A stretch of 64,000 nt of DNA from Halorubrum salinum (GTDB lineage Archaea; Halobacteriota; Halobacteria; Halobacteriales; Haloferacaceae). The stretch spans positions 91,298 through 155,297 of the forward strand of contig NZ_JANHDO010000006.1 of the NCBI RefSeq assembly GCF_024494575.1, in the 5' to 3' direction. A program made the position numbers and the translations under genes. Numbering within the stretch: position 1 is the stretch's first letter; each line of letters starts with the position of its first letter. This document shows positions 35,054 through 43,801 of this stretch, one piece after another. The notes beneath the pieces were generated by a model that saw only the letters and a program-made list of their open reading frames with translations, made no database searches and was not told the origin of the DNA.

Positions 35054-35347
35054 ATGAGCGCCTCGGCGTCTCCAAGCGCCTCTGTCTCGCTATCTGAGCC
35101 CACTGATATTCCAGCAGTCCTAGACCGGACTGGTATCGATTACGTCGGTGTACATGACCAGCGACTACTGGCTATTTATCGCACCGGCATCTTCAATGTG
35201 GTAACTGAGTCGGAGCCGGTATCGAATGCGCACACACTCCAAATCGAATGCTGGGAAGCACCACTTCCGTCTCGTGGTGATGAACAATCACCTCAGGAGC
35301 TTCTCAAGGACTTTGCCGCCGTATTTGACGCAGGCAACCAGAGCTGA
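35054..35347 (+). CDS. Small protein of unknown function
   Basis: 97 residues. A low-complexity Ser/Ala N-terminus (MSASASPSASVSLSEPTDIP) is followed by a compact region (VLDRTGIDYVGVHDQRLLAI, then YRTGIFNVVTESEPV) that looks foldable. No domain is recognised. It stands between the TTAACCAACA repeat and the first Orc1/Cdc6 gene. The 278 bases after it hold no supported gene. Confidence 0.5.
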   Translation: MSASASPSASVSLSEPTDIPAVLDRTGIDYVGVHDQRLLAIYRTGIFNVVTESEPVSNAHTLQIECWEAPLPSRGDEQSPQELLKDFAAVFDAGNQS

Positions 35348-35625
35348 AGTTGTCTATCTGTATGTACGACCTAGCGATCTCGATGAACACGTCAGACAGG
35401 GCTCTTCATGAGTTCCATCCGGCTCGAGCTACCGTGATCTGGCTAGAGCGAGCTCGACACCGTGGACTGGGTTTCTAGACGTTTCCGGAAACAGTGTGTT
35501 TCCACAATCAAAATCGAGGGACCGCGGAGCAATCGAGGTGAATATACCACTGCGATCAGAGCTTTTCTGGAATCTACCCGGTCACACTTATATTACTCTC
35601 GCTGAGAATAACTACCCACCGACCG

Positions 35626-36654
35626 ATGATCCGTGATGCTCGCGTCCTCCGCGCCGGGTTCGTCCCTCGAGAAGTCGAGCATCGCGACGCCGAAGTCAAC
35701 CACCTCTCGAGCGTTCTCGAACCGATCACGAACGGCGAGCCAGCTGACACAGCCATCGTCACCGGGCCCAGCGGTGTCGGTAAAACCTGTATCTCGAAGT
35801 TCGTTACCGAACGGCTCCGCGAGGAAGTGCTCGACGTCGAGGCCACCTACGTCAACTGTTGGCGGAACTACAGTCGCTTTCGAACGCTGTATCAGATCCT
35901 CGATGACATCGGTGCGACGATAGACATCCATCGCCAGTCAACACCCCACGACGAGCTCATTGACCGGCTCCAACAGTACGACGGCCCGCGAACTGTCGTC
36001 ATTCTCGACGAGGTCGATCAACTCGAAGATCCGAGTCTCATCTACGACCTCCACAGTATGGAGCAGTTCGCGGTGATCTGTATCGCAAACAAAGAAGAAG
36101 AGCTGTTCAGCCGGGTCGACGACCGGCTGGTGAGTCGGCTGCGCTCCAGCGAGCACGTCCGGATGGATAAGTACCACAACGAGCAACTCTACGACATCCT
36201 GAGTGCCCGAACGAAATGGGGACTTGAAAAGGACGTTATCACCGACAAGCAGCTCTATCAGATCGCTGATGCCGCTGCTGGCGATGCTCGGCTGGCTATC
36301 GGGATGCTTCGCAGCGCAGCCAGCACAGCTGACCGCGAAAATTCCGAGGAGATCACCAACGACATGCTCCTAGACGCTGCTGAAGATGCTCGGGCCCAAA
36401 TTAAGCAGAAGAGCCTGGACTCACTCACGCCGCATCAGCGAGTCGTCTACGATATTGTTCGCGACCACGGCCCGATCGGGCCGAGCGAGATCCACGAGCG
36501 CTATACCGAGGACGTCGATGACCCACGGACGAAGCGGACTATCCGCACGTACCTCTCGAAGATGGCCCAGTACAACCTCCTCGAGGCGAAAGGAACGAGT
36601 CGGGACCGAGAGTACTCGCTCGTCGATTCGGCAGCTGCGTCGCCGGTCTCGTAA
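35626..36654 (+). CDS. orc: Orc1/Cdc6 replication initiator (first)
   Basis: 342 residues, slightly shorter than usual. AAA+ motifs: Walker A IVTGPSGVGKTCIS (47-54), Walker B VVILDEVDQLED, sensor I AVICIANKEE and the Orc-specific DARLAIGMLRSAAS sensor II. The C-terminal winged helix (LTPHQRVVYDIVRDHGPIGP) binds origin DNA. No ORB-like repeats were noticed next to this copy, unlike the second initiator at 43802, so it may act at a distant origin or be an orphan. A fragment of its 5' part is duplicated at 34880. Confidence 0.92.
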   Translation: MIRDARVLRAGFVPREVEHRDAEVNHLSSVLEPITNGEPADTAIVTGPSGVGKTCISKFVTERLREEVLDVEATYVNCWRNYSRFRTLYQILDDIGATIDIHRQSTPHDELIDRLQQYDGPRTVVILDEVDQLEDPSLIYDLHSMEQFAVICIANKEEELFSRVDDRLVSRLRSSEHVRMDKYHNEQLYDILSARTKWGLEKDVITDKQLYQIADAAAGDARLAIGMLRSAASTADRENSEEITNDMLLDAAEDARAQIKQKSLDSLTPHQRVVYDIVRDHGPIGPSEIHERYTEDVDDPRTKRTIRTYLSKMAQYNLLEAKGTSRDREYSLVDSAAASPVS

Positions 36655-36780
36655 GTCGACGGGCGAGCCGCGGACCTCCGCATCGACCGCGTCGCGGTCG
36701 TGGGGCGAGACCGGGACCGACTCGTCGACTCGTTCGGCGGTGCCAGCCTCCCAGTTGCGTGCGGCGGCCGTCAGGGGAAT

Positions 36781-37764
36781 TCACAGCGAGATGTCCGTCC
36801 CGTCACCCGCCGCCACGGCCTCTCGGTAGACGGTCTCGCCGGCCGCGGCGTCCAGCGTCGCGGACCCGACGCTCACGACCACCACGACCCCGTCGGGTGA
36901 CTCGCGGACGTACCCGTCTGCGAGGGGAACACCGAGTTCGACCAAGTCGTCCGCGTCGAGGTCGCTCGCAAGGAGGTCGCCGGTCTCGGCGGCCTCCGCT
37001 GGTACGTCGGCGAACGTCCGTTCCGCGCGCTCGAGGACACGAGGGTCGATTTCCTGCATCTCCGCCGTGAACGCGCCGACGGCGACGACGAGACTCCCTA
37101 CTTCGAGCGCGTCGGACGGAAAGACGGGCTCGGTTGCGGTCGTCGCGGTCACGACGACGTCGGCCCCCTTGACGGCCGCCCGGGGAGTGTCGACCGCGCG
37201 CGCCGGGATCCCCTCCGCGCTCAGGTCCGCGGCGCACGCGGTCCGCGAGTCGCTCGGCGAGTGGATCCGAACGTCCGAGAGCGCCGCGACGGTCGCGATG
37301 GCCCGGGTCTGCCAGCGTGCCTGCGTGCCTGCCCCAAGAACGCCGAGCGTGAGGTCCTCGCCGTCCGGGTCTGGGGCCAGTTTCCGAACCGAGACCGCCC
37401 CGATACAGCCCGTCCGGGCGTTGGTGATCGTCGTCCCCGCCATGAACGCCTTCGGGAGGCCTGTCCGGGCGTCCGTGAGCGCGATCTGGGCGTTGACCGT
37501 CGGAAGCCCCCGCTCCGGGTTCCCCTCGTGGACGCCAACGAGCTTCGTCGCGTAGTGGTCCGCGCCGTGGACGTACGCCGGCATCACGATCCCGGTTCCG
37601 GCGGAATCGTCGCCGTCGAGACCCGCACCGACCGGAAAGTGTGGTCGCGGGGGCCGCTCGACCTCGCCGGCGGCCTGTTTCACCAACGCGTTGTCCACCA
37701 CGTCGACGAGTGCCGCCAGATCGAGGTTCCGTTCGACCTCCGTCGCGGAGAGTACGAGCACCAT
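36781..37764 (-). CDS. Ornithine cyclodeaminase/mu-crystallin family dehydrogenase
   Basis: 327 residues. Family blocks: VKQAAGEVERPPRPHFPVGA near the N-terminus, MPAYVHGADHYATKLVGVHE with the substrate Lys, then the Rossmann core LTLGVLGAGTQARWQTRAIA. Members use NAD(P) to act on ornithine, alanine or other imino/amino acids (including archaeal alanine dehydrogenase); substrate cannot be assigned. The gene is very GC-rich and chromosome-like, and faces away from an FAD amine oxidase gene 86 bases off. The pair may serve amino acid catabolism. Confidence 0.85.
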   Translation of the reverse strand: MVLVLSATEVERNLDLAALVDVVDNALVKQAAGEVERPPRPHFPVGAGLDGDDSAGTGIVMPAYVHGADHYATKLVGVHEGNPERGLPTVNAQIALTDARTGLPKAFMAGTTITNARTGCIGAVSVRKLAPDPDGEDLTLGVLGAGTQARWQTRAIATVAALSDVRIHSPSDSRTACAADLSAEGIPARAVDTPRAAVKGADVVVTATTATEPVFPSDALEVGSLVVAVGAFTAEMQEIDPRVLERAERTFADVPAEAAETGDLLASDLDADDLVELGVPLADGYVRESPDGVVVVVSVGSATLDAAAGETVYREAVAAGDGTDISL

Positions 37765-37850
37765 GTCCGAGGCGTCGCTCCGCGGTGACTTAGACTGCTC
37801 GTCGACCCGGCCGGCCGGTGTTATACGCTTATTTTTCGGGGGGTCGATCG

Positions 37851-39023
37851 ATGGCTATGGACGCACTCGTCGTCGGCGGGGGAATCATCGGCCTCGCGGC
37901 CGCGCACTCGCTCGCTGACCGCGGCGTGGACGTGACACTCGTCGAGAAGGGATCGCTGGGGAACGCGAGCACCGCTCGCTCGGCCGGCGGGATCCGGTCG
38001 CAGTTCTCCACGCGCGTGAACGTCGAACTGTCGCTCGCCAGCAAGGCGGTCTGGAACTCGTTTAAGCAGCGCTTTGGCGTGGACATCGGGCTCCGGAAGA
38101 ACGGCTACCTGTTTCTCGCGCGGACCGACGAGACCGCAGAGCGGTTCCGCGAGAACGTCGACATGCAGCGCGAGCTCGGCGCGGAGAGCGAACTGCTCAC
38201 GCCCGCGGAGGCGACCGAGCACTGTCCGGGACTCGATCCCGACCCCTTCGTCGCGGCGACGTACAACCCCGACGACGGGATCGCCGACCCGAACCTCGCC
38301 GTACAGGGATACGCCGAGGCCGCCCGCGAGCGCGGCGTCGACATCCGGACGAAGACAGCCGTCACGGCCCTCCACCGCGAGGGCGATCGCGTCGTCGGCG
38401 CGGACATTCGGGCGGTCGGCGCGGACGAAGCCGAGCGCCACGAGGTCGACTGCGTCGTGAACGCGGCAGGCGCGTGGGCCGCCGCAATCGGCGAGATGAC
38501 CGGCGTCGGCCTCCCGATCGCGCCCCGGCGGAGACAGATCGCCGTAGTCGACCCATCACCGCCGGTGCCCGAGTCGGTGCCGCTGACGATCGACCTCGAG
38601 ACGGGGTCGTACTTCCGGCCCGAGCGGGACGGAGTGGCGCTCGTTGGCGGCCACTTCGACGAGGACGACCCCGATCGAGACCCCGACGCCTACGACGAGG
38701 GGATGGACGTCGAGTGGGCGGCACGCGCGGTCGAGCACGCCGCCGCGTACACCGAGTACTTCGGGCTCAACACCCGGATCAAACGCGGCTGGGCCGGGCT
38801 GTACGCGGTCACGCCCGACCACCACCCGGTCGTCGAGGAGACGGTCCCCGGTTTCGTGACCGTCGCCGGGTTCTCCGGACACGGGTTCCAGCACGCGCCC
38901 GCCTCCGGACGGATCGCCGCCGACCTCGTCGTCGATGGGGAAACGGATCTCCTTGACGCCTCGCCGCTTTCGGCCGATCGGTTCGAGCGCGGCGAGACCC
39001 TCACTGAGCGAAGCGTCGCCTGA
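37851..39023 (+). CDS. FAD-dependent amine/amino acid oxidase (DAO family)
   Basis: 390 residues from the ATG at 37851, with another in-frame ATG 6 bases later. The FAD-binding dinucleotide fold is at the N-terminus (DALVVGGGIIGLAAAHSLAD), followed by the GG-doublet-like TARSAGGIRSQFSTR, the middle substrate domain, and a late WAGLYAVTPDHHPVVEETVP with FSGHGFQHAPASGRIAADLV. These blocks match glycine/sarcosine oxidase-type enzymes. TTATACGC about 30 bases upstream is a TATA-like box, giving a nearly leaderless transcript. It is divergent from the ornithine cyclodeaminase gene, so a shared role in amino acid oxidation is plausible. Confidence 0.87.
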   Translation: MAMDALVVGGGIIGLAAAHSLADRGVDVTLVEKGSLGNASTARSAGGIRSQFSTRVNVELSLASKAVWNSFKQRFGVDIGLRKNGYLFLARTDETAERFRENVDMQRELGAESELLTPAEATEHCPGLDPDPFVAATYNPDDGIADPNLAVQGYAEAARERGVDIRTKTAVTALHREGDRVVGADIRAVGADEAERHEVDCVVNAAGAWAAAIGEMTGVGLPIAPRRRQIAVVDPSPPVPESVPLTIDLETGSYFRPERDGVALVGGHFDEDDPDRDPDAYDEGMDVEWAARAVEHAAAYTEYFGLNTRIKRGWAGLYAVTPDHHPVVEETVPGFVTVAGFSGHGFQHAPASGRIAADLVVDGETDLLDASPLSADRFERGETLTERSVA

Positions 39024-39193
39024 CCGATCAGGGGACGATCACGGGGGTAAGTCGATTTCGGAAACGGCCTCGGAAACGGCCGCGCAGTCCGAATATCCGG
39101 TGACTGAGTTCGAATGAGCGCTCGGTCGATTCATTTCTGGAAACCCGGAAGCGCCGCGCCGGCACTTATTGAGACGGTGAACGGGTATCGGGT

Positions 39194-40138
39194 ATGGGAG
39201 ACCACGCAACATCGAACCGATTGGCGGTGGACCAGCCGACACGGGGCGCAGACCGCAATCGATCCCTCGCTGACCAAGCCGATCCGGCTACGGACGAGAT
39301 GCTGTTGCCGTCACTCAACGACGGCATCACGCTGCTCGATGTCGAGGGAGGCCGCGGCGTCCCGATCCTACAGTCGCTCGTACTCGACCATCTCCTCCTA
39401 CACGACGGGCCCGCCTTCTGGGTCGACGCAAACGGCCACGCGACGACGACAACACTCGCCCAGATCGCGCCCAGCCAACGGCTACTCAACCGAATCCACG
39501 TTGCCCGCGGATTCACTGCCTACCAGCACTACGGCGCCGTCTGTGATCTCCCGACGGCAGTGAACAAGTCGATCCAGATGTCTACCACCGACGCCGGGGC
39601 GGCCGGTCGAGGGGAACCAAGTCGTGACGAGGACACGTCGCCCCACACACCCGCCCTCATCGTCGTACCGGCGGTCGACGTCCAGTACCGTGTCGACGAT
39701 ACCCTCGGCGAGACCCACGCGAAAACCCTTCAGAATCGAACTCTCGCCCGGTTGGCGACCTACGCCGATGGGTACGACATCCCGGTGATCGTTACGCGAA
39801 ACGAACGAAACGAATTCACCGAATCAGTCGCGACGGTCGCCGACCACCACCTAGAGTGCGAGCAGACGCGGATGGGGCCACGGGTCGTCGGCGAAGACTT
39901 CGAGACGCTCGTCTATCCCGTCGACGACGGCGCGTACTACCAGACGACGTTCGCGTACTGGCGGCAGCTGCTCGCGGCACGCGCCACGCAGGTCGGCGTG
40001 GAACCGACAACGTCGACGCCGTCGACGCCGACTCCGGAGGGTGTCGGGACAGGCGTCACAGCTGACGGTGAGACGGTGGCGGCCACTGCGGACCCCTTGC
40101 TCGATGCGTGGACCGCGACCGGGACAGGAGGCCGATAG
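39194..40138 (+). CDS. RecA-fold protein lacking Walker A, PolB operon
   Basis: 314 residues. The region GITLLDVEGGRGVPILQSLV lines up with the RecA/RadA core position of the P-loop, but no G-x-x-x-x-G-K-[ST] is present. Later FWVDANGHATTTTLAQIAPS, LNRIHVARGFTAYQHYGAV and TPALIVVPAVDVQY keep the strand order of RadA (Walker B-like), then VIVTRNERN. It reads as an inactivated RecA-family protein. It is followed 2 bases later by a coiled-coil gene and a B-family polymerase. The arrangement recalls the bacterial ImuA-ImuB-DnaE2 mutagenic repair set (analogy, inference). Confidence 0.65.
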   Translation: MGDHATSNRLAVDQPTRGADRNRSLADQADPATDEMLLPSLNDGITLLDVEGGRGVPILQSLVLDHLLLHDGPAFWVDANGHATTTTLAQIAPSQRLLNRIHVARGFTAYQHYGAVCDLPTAVNKSIQMSTTDAGAAGRGEPSRDEDTSPHTPALIVVPAVDVQYRVDDTLGETHAKTLQNRTLARLATYADGYDIPVIVTRNERNEFTESVATVADHHLECEQTRMGPRVVGEDFETLVYPVDDGAYYQTTFAYWRQLLAARATQVGVEPTTSTPSTPTPEGVGTGVTADGETVAATADPLLDAWTATGTGGR

Positions 40139-40140
40139 CG

Positions 40141-40446
40141 ATGGGGCGCACAAACCCGACGTACCGGGATGCGCTCCGGGCCATCGAAGAGCGGTGGGCA
40201 GAGTTCCGCCGGGCACTGCGGCGTCGCGACCAGCCACGATTTGACCAGCTGTTCGAGTACGCCCGCGACCACGCCGACGCGAGCGGGCTGTTGAACCACC
40301 AAAATCCGCTGCTGCCGGCGCTGTTCAGCATCGATCTCGAACAGGAGGCCCGCCTCGACGACCACGAGGAACGCCTCGAGGAGCTCGAAGCCGCGGTCGC
40401 AGCACGCGATGACCAGGAGAGTACCCCACCGGACGCGAACCCGTGA
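40141..40446 (+). CDS. Small helical protein of the PolB operon
   Basis: 101 residues from the ATG at 40141 (MGRTNPTYRDALRAIEERWA). It is helical throughout and ends in a coiled coil (QEARLDDHEERLEELEAAVA). It lies 2 bases after the RecA-fold gene, and its stop overlaps the GTG start of the polymerase (GTGA), so it is probably a third subunit made in proportion. No known family recognised. Confidence 0.65.
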   Translation: MGRTNPTYRDALRAIEERWAEFRRALRRRDQPRFDQLFEYARDHADASGLLNHQNPLLPALFSIDLEQEARLDDHEERLEELEAAVAARDDQESTPPDANP

Positions 40447-42614
40447 CGATGCCGTTCAGTATCGACTTTCTGGACGACGGCCGCGTCCTGGAGTGGGAGG
40501 CAACCGCCGACGGCGCCGTCGCGACCGAGCGCGATGACTACACCCCACGCTTCTACGTCGCCGTTCGCGACCCAGCGTCCGACCTCGACCTCACGACGCT
40601 CCAATCGGTGTACGACCAGCACCCGGACGTCGTCGCGACCGAGATGGTTACGCGACGCCCCGGCTTTCGACGAGACGAGGAACCAGTCCTCGCCGTCGAC
40701 GTCGCCCACATCGACCGCGTCACCCCACTCGCCCGGCAAGCGCGCCAGCTGTCGGCCTATCCAGTCGGGGATCTCGCCTGTTTCAACGTCGACTTCTCGC
40801 GGGAGTTCCGGTACTGTCTGGAGACCGGTGCCGATCCGACGCCGGCGAGCGAGCTGTCAACGCTCCGGCTCAGCGTCCCGGTGACCGAAACGAGCAACGA
40901 CGTCTATGGGGAGTTGTCTGTCGCCGGCGACAACGTCACCGGTTCGCCGACGGATCTCCTGACCGCCGTCCAGGGGGCGCTCAAAGCACACGATCCGGAC
41001 GTCCTAGTCTGCTCGACGAGCGAGATTGTCCCGACGCTGTACGAGATGGCGACGGACGCCGGCGTCGACGACTTCTCGCTGAGTCGGTGGCCGGACGTCG
41101 ACTACCAGCAGCTCGCGAGCCGATCGACGTACTCGAGCTACGGCCGCGTCGGCCACTCGCCGGCGCGGTACAACGTGCCCGGCCGGACGATTATCGACGA
41201 GTCGAACACGTTCTTCTACGGGGAGACGAACCTCGACGGCGTCCTCGACCTCGTGTCGCGCTCGAAAAAGCCCGTCCAGGAGCTTGCGTGGGCATCGATC
41301 GGGAACGTCCTCACGGCGATCCAGATTTGCGAGGCCCACGACCGCGGTGTCCTCGTCCCGTGGAACTCCTGGCGCCACGAGTTTTACAAGCCGATGGGGA
41401 CGCTCCACGACGCCGACCGCGGCGGCTTCATCTTCGCACCCGAGGTCGGCCTCCACGAGAACGTCCACGAACTCGACTTCTCCTCGTTGTACCCGAACAT
41501 CATCTGTACCCGGAACGTCTCGCCGGACGTCATCCGGTGTGACTGCCACCGCGACCGCGACGACGTCCCCGGCCTCGGATACTCGATCTGCGACGACCGG
41601 GGCTACCTCGTCGACGTGCTACAGCCGATCATCGACGCTCGCGACGAGATCAAGGCGGCCATCCGTCGCGAGAAGGAACGGGACGACCCCGACGAGGACC
41701 GGCTGGCGGAACTCGAGGGGCGGTCGGGAGCGTTGAAGTGGATCCTCGTCGCCTGCTTCGGCTATCAGGGGTTCAGCAACGCGAAGTTCGGCCGCATCGA
41801 GTGCCACGAGGCGATTAACGCGTTCGCTCGGGAGATTCTGTTGACGGCGAAACAGCGGCTGGAAGCCGGCGGCTGGCGGGTCGTCCACGGCATCGTTGAC
41901 TCTATCTGGGTGACCCCGGATCCCGACGTCGACGACGATGACCGCGGGGACCTCCAGACGCTCGCGACGGAAATTACGGAACGCGTCGAGATTCGGCTTG
42001 AACACGAGGCCCACTACGACTGGGTGGCGTTCGTACCGCAGCGCGAGAGCGACGCCGGCGCGCTGACGAAGTACTTCGGAAAGGTCGCCGGCGGCGACGA
42101 CTTCAAGGTCAGAGGCATCGAAGCCCGGCAGCGCTCAACCCCGCCGTTCATCGAGGACGTCCAGCGGAACTGTCTCGAACGGCTCGACGCGACTCGATCT
42201 CCGGACGCCGTACTCGACTGTCTTCAGGATGCTATCAAGCGCCTCCACGATGGAATGGTGCCGGTCGAGCAGCTCGTCGAACGGAATCGTGTCTCCAAGC
42301 CCCTGGAGGGATACACGCAAAACACCCAGAACGTGGCGGCGCTGAAGCGGGCTCGCGATCAGGATCTCGCTGTTCATCCAGGCCAAGACATCGAGTACGT
42401 AGTTGTCGACGACGAGAAGAGCTCGCGAGAGCGAGTCGCGTTAGCCCACGAAGAGATAGAGTCGTACGATGCGTCGTACTACGAGACGAAACTCGTCAGA
42501 GCTGTCGAGAGTGTGCTGGCACCGCTTGGCTGGGATCGGACGGAGATTCGACGCGAGATCGCGGAAACTCGGGAAACGGACCTGGCCGCCTTCACCGAGA
42601 TTGAGAGGGGTTAA
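40443..42614 (+). CDS. B-family DNA polymerase, PolB2-like with altered motifs
   Basis: 723 residues (GTG at 40443 overlapping the previous stop; ATG at 40449 also possible). Polymerase motif A ELDFSSLYPNI is intact, motif B is KWILVACFGYQGFSNAKFG, but motif C reads VVHGIVDSIWV where active enzymes have Y-G-D-T-D-S, so one of the two catalytic Asp is replaced. The 3'-5' exonuclease motifs are not recognisable (DPDVLVCSTSEIVPTLYE in place of a D-containing Exo II). Archaeal PolB2 enzymes are known to be degenerate this way. Its TAA stop lies inside the left arm of a TTAACCAACA repeat. A translesion or accessory role is likelier than bulk replication. Confidence 0.85.
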   Translation: MTMPFSIDFLDDGRVLEWEATADGAVATERDDYTPRFYVAVRDPASDLDLTTLQSVYDQHPDVVATEMVTRRPGFRRDEEPVLAVDVAHIDRVTPLARQARQLSAYPVGDLACFNVDFSREFRYCLETGADPTPASELSTLRLSVPVTETSNDVYGELSVAGDNVTGSPTDLLTAVQGALKAHDPDVLVCSTSEIVPTLYEMATDAGVDDFSLSRWPDVDYQQLASRSTYSSYGRVGHSPARYNVPGRTIIDESNTFFYGETNLDGVLDLVSRSKKPVQELAWASIGNVLTAIQICEAHDRGVLVPWNSWRHEFYKPMGTLHDADRGGFIFAPEVGLHENVHELDFSSLYPNIICTRNVSPDVIRCDCHRDRDDVPGLGYSICDDRGYLVDVLQPIIDARDEIKAAIRREKERDDPDEDRLAELEGRSGALKWILVACFGYQGFSNAKFGRIECHEAINAFAREILLTAKQRLEAGGWRVVHGIVDSIWVTPDPDVDDDDRGDLQTLATEITERVEIRLEHEAHYDWVAFVPQRESDAGALTKYFGKVAGGDDFKVRGIEARQRSTPPFIEDVQRNCLERLDATRSPDAVLDCLQDAIKRLHDGMVPVEQLVERNRVSKPLEGYTQNTQNVAALKRARDQDLAVHPGQDIEYVVVDDEKSSRERVALAHEEIESYDASYYETKLVRAVESVLAPLGWDRTEIRREIAETRETDLAAFTEIERG

Positions 42615-42651
42615 CCAACACTGTCGAGGTATCGCGAGGGTTGTTGGTTAA
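42611..42651. repeat. TTAACCAACA inverted repeat, copy 2
   Basis: Arms 42611-42620 and 42642-42651, perfect, spacer 21 bases. The left arm contains the stop codon of the polymerase gene, so the element abuts the end of that operon and the start of the origin region. Confidence 0.85.
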
Positions 42652-42696
42652 ATGCTGAGTGGAGACACGGAAGGGATCTGGAGAGAATACCTCGCC

Positions 42697-43760
42697 CACA
42701 CACCCCTCGTCCAGAGTGAAAACCAATCAGGAGAGTGCGGTGAGGTCCACGGGAAACGGGGGTTCTCGTGGGAGAATATCAGCAAGAATCACGGAAAAAC
42801 TGGCTGAGACGGGAGAACACGGAAGAAATGAGACAGCAAACACGAGCAGCGGTTCGAAACCACCCGGACGAATGCCGCCTTCGTCCTCTTCCCTGTGCTG
42901 AATGCACTTGGGGAGTGGTAGGAGGTAGGTAGTAATAAAACCTCTAGGTAATACTATGAAGATTGGTATGTTTAGAGGATCTTCGACTGTGTGACGACTG
43001 CTGTTCGAGGGATACTCGTCTCACGTCTTGTGATTTCGGTACTTCCCAGCCGACTCGTCGTGTGGTTTCCGCCGGGTCAACCGAGAGACTCTCGTAGCGT
43101 TTCACTCTGGACGAGGGGTGTGGGGGTTCGATTCCATCGTCCGCGTATTATGAGACGTTGAAGGAACAATCGTCATTCTGACTATTCGCTAACCAGCGAA
43201 CCGGCATCAAAGCCGAAATCGTGATTGGTATCTCCCGATCTCCCTCGTCAATCGGAATCAAGATACCCGATCCCGACAGTTCCGATTGTACCCTGCTTTG
43301 CTTCGGCTGGAGATCTGACCTGCGTCTTCACTCTTGACTGGGGGTGCCGACGAACGCTCGTCACTACCACTTGAGGTTCACACTTCACTCCAGCTCGTCA
43401 CACCGGCGTTTCACTCTGGACGAGGGGTGTCTGCCGTGCGTCAGACGCCTATTGCTATTGTGTCCTCTTATAGAAATGATTGATTACCCCGTTCGGGAGA
43501 TACACTCTGGACGGGGGGTGTCGTCTCAACCAAGTACGCTGCTCACCGGGTGGAGGGCTATTCACTCTTGACCAGGGGTGTGTCAAACCCGCTCCAGTCC
43601 GGCGTTTTCACTCTGGATTGGGGGGTGCCGGTCTGCGTCGGTAACTATCACTCCGAATCCGATTTCACTCGGGACCGACTCGACCCTTTGTGAGGATGAT
43701 ACGCCAGCGACAAAACATCAGAAGACGACCATAGCCCGATTTACACTCTGGTCGAGGTAG
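42697..43760. other. Replication origin with ORB repeats
   Basis: A gene-free kilobase upstream of an Orc1/Cdc6 gene carries repeats of TTCACTCTGGACGAGGGGTG type: one in minus orientation at 42697-42722 and plus-orientation copies at 43099-43122, 43327-43348, 43408-43430, 43500-43522, 43561-43582 and 43605-43629, with a weak copy at 43739-43760. A long T-x-CACTC-T-G-G-A part followed by a G-run is the haloarchaeal ORB layout. Between the inverted pair lies an AT-rich stretch (42930-42980) suitable as unwinding element. This is a typical Orc1/Cdc6-dependent origin. Confidence 0.88.
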
Positions 43761-43801
43761 CCAAATCATTAAGTAGGTCCCATCCGCGATGTCTGATATT
43801 G

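Noticed and set aside
36655..36780. Possible small gene after the first orc gene
   Set aside because: GC-rich open frames only; no frame has convincing composition or a start signal.
41004..41549. 181-codon antisense frame within polB
   Set aside because: Mirror of conserved polymerase motifs A-B region; no independent start signal or domain.
42690..43760. Spaced repeats that could be read as a CRISPR array
   Set aside because: Spacing is irregular, orientation is mixed and the units match origin recognition boxes beside an Orc1/Cdc6 gene.
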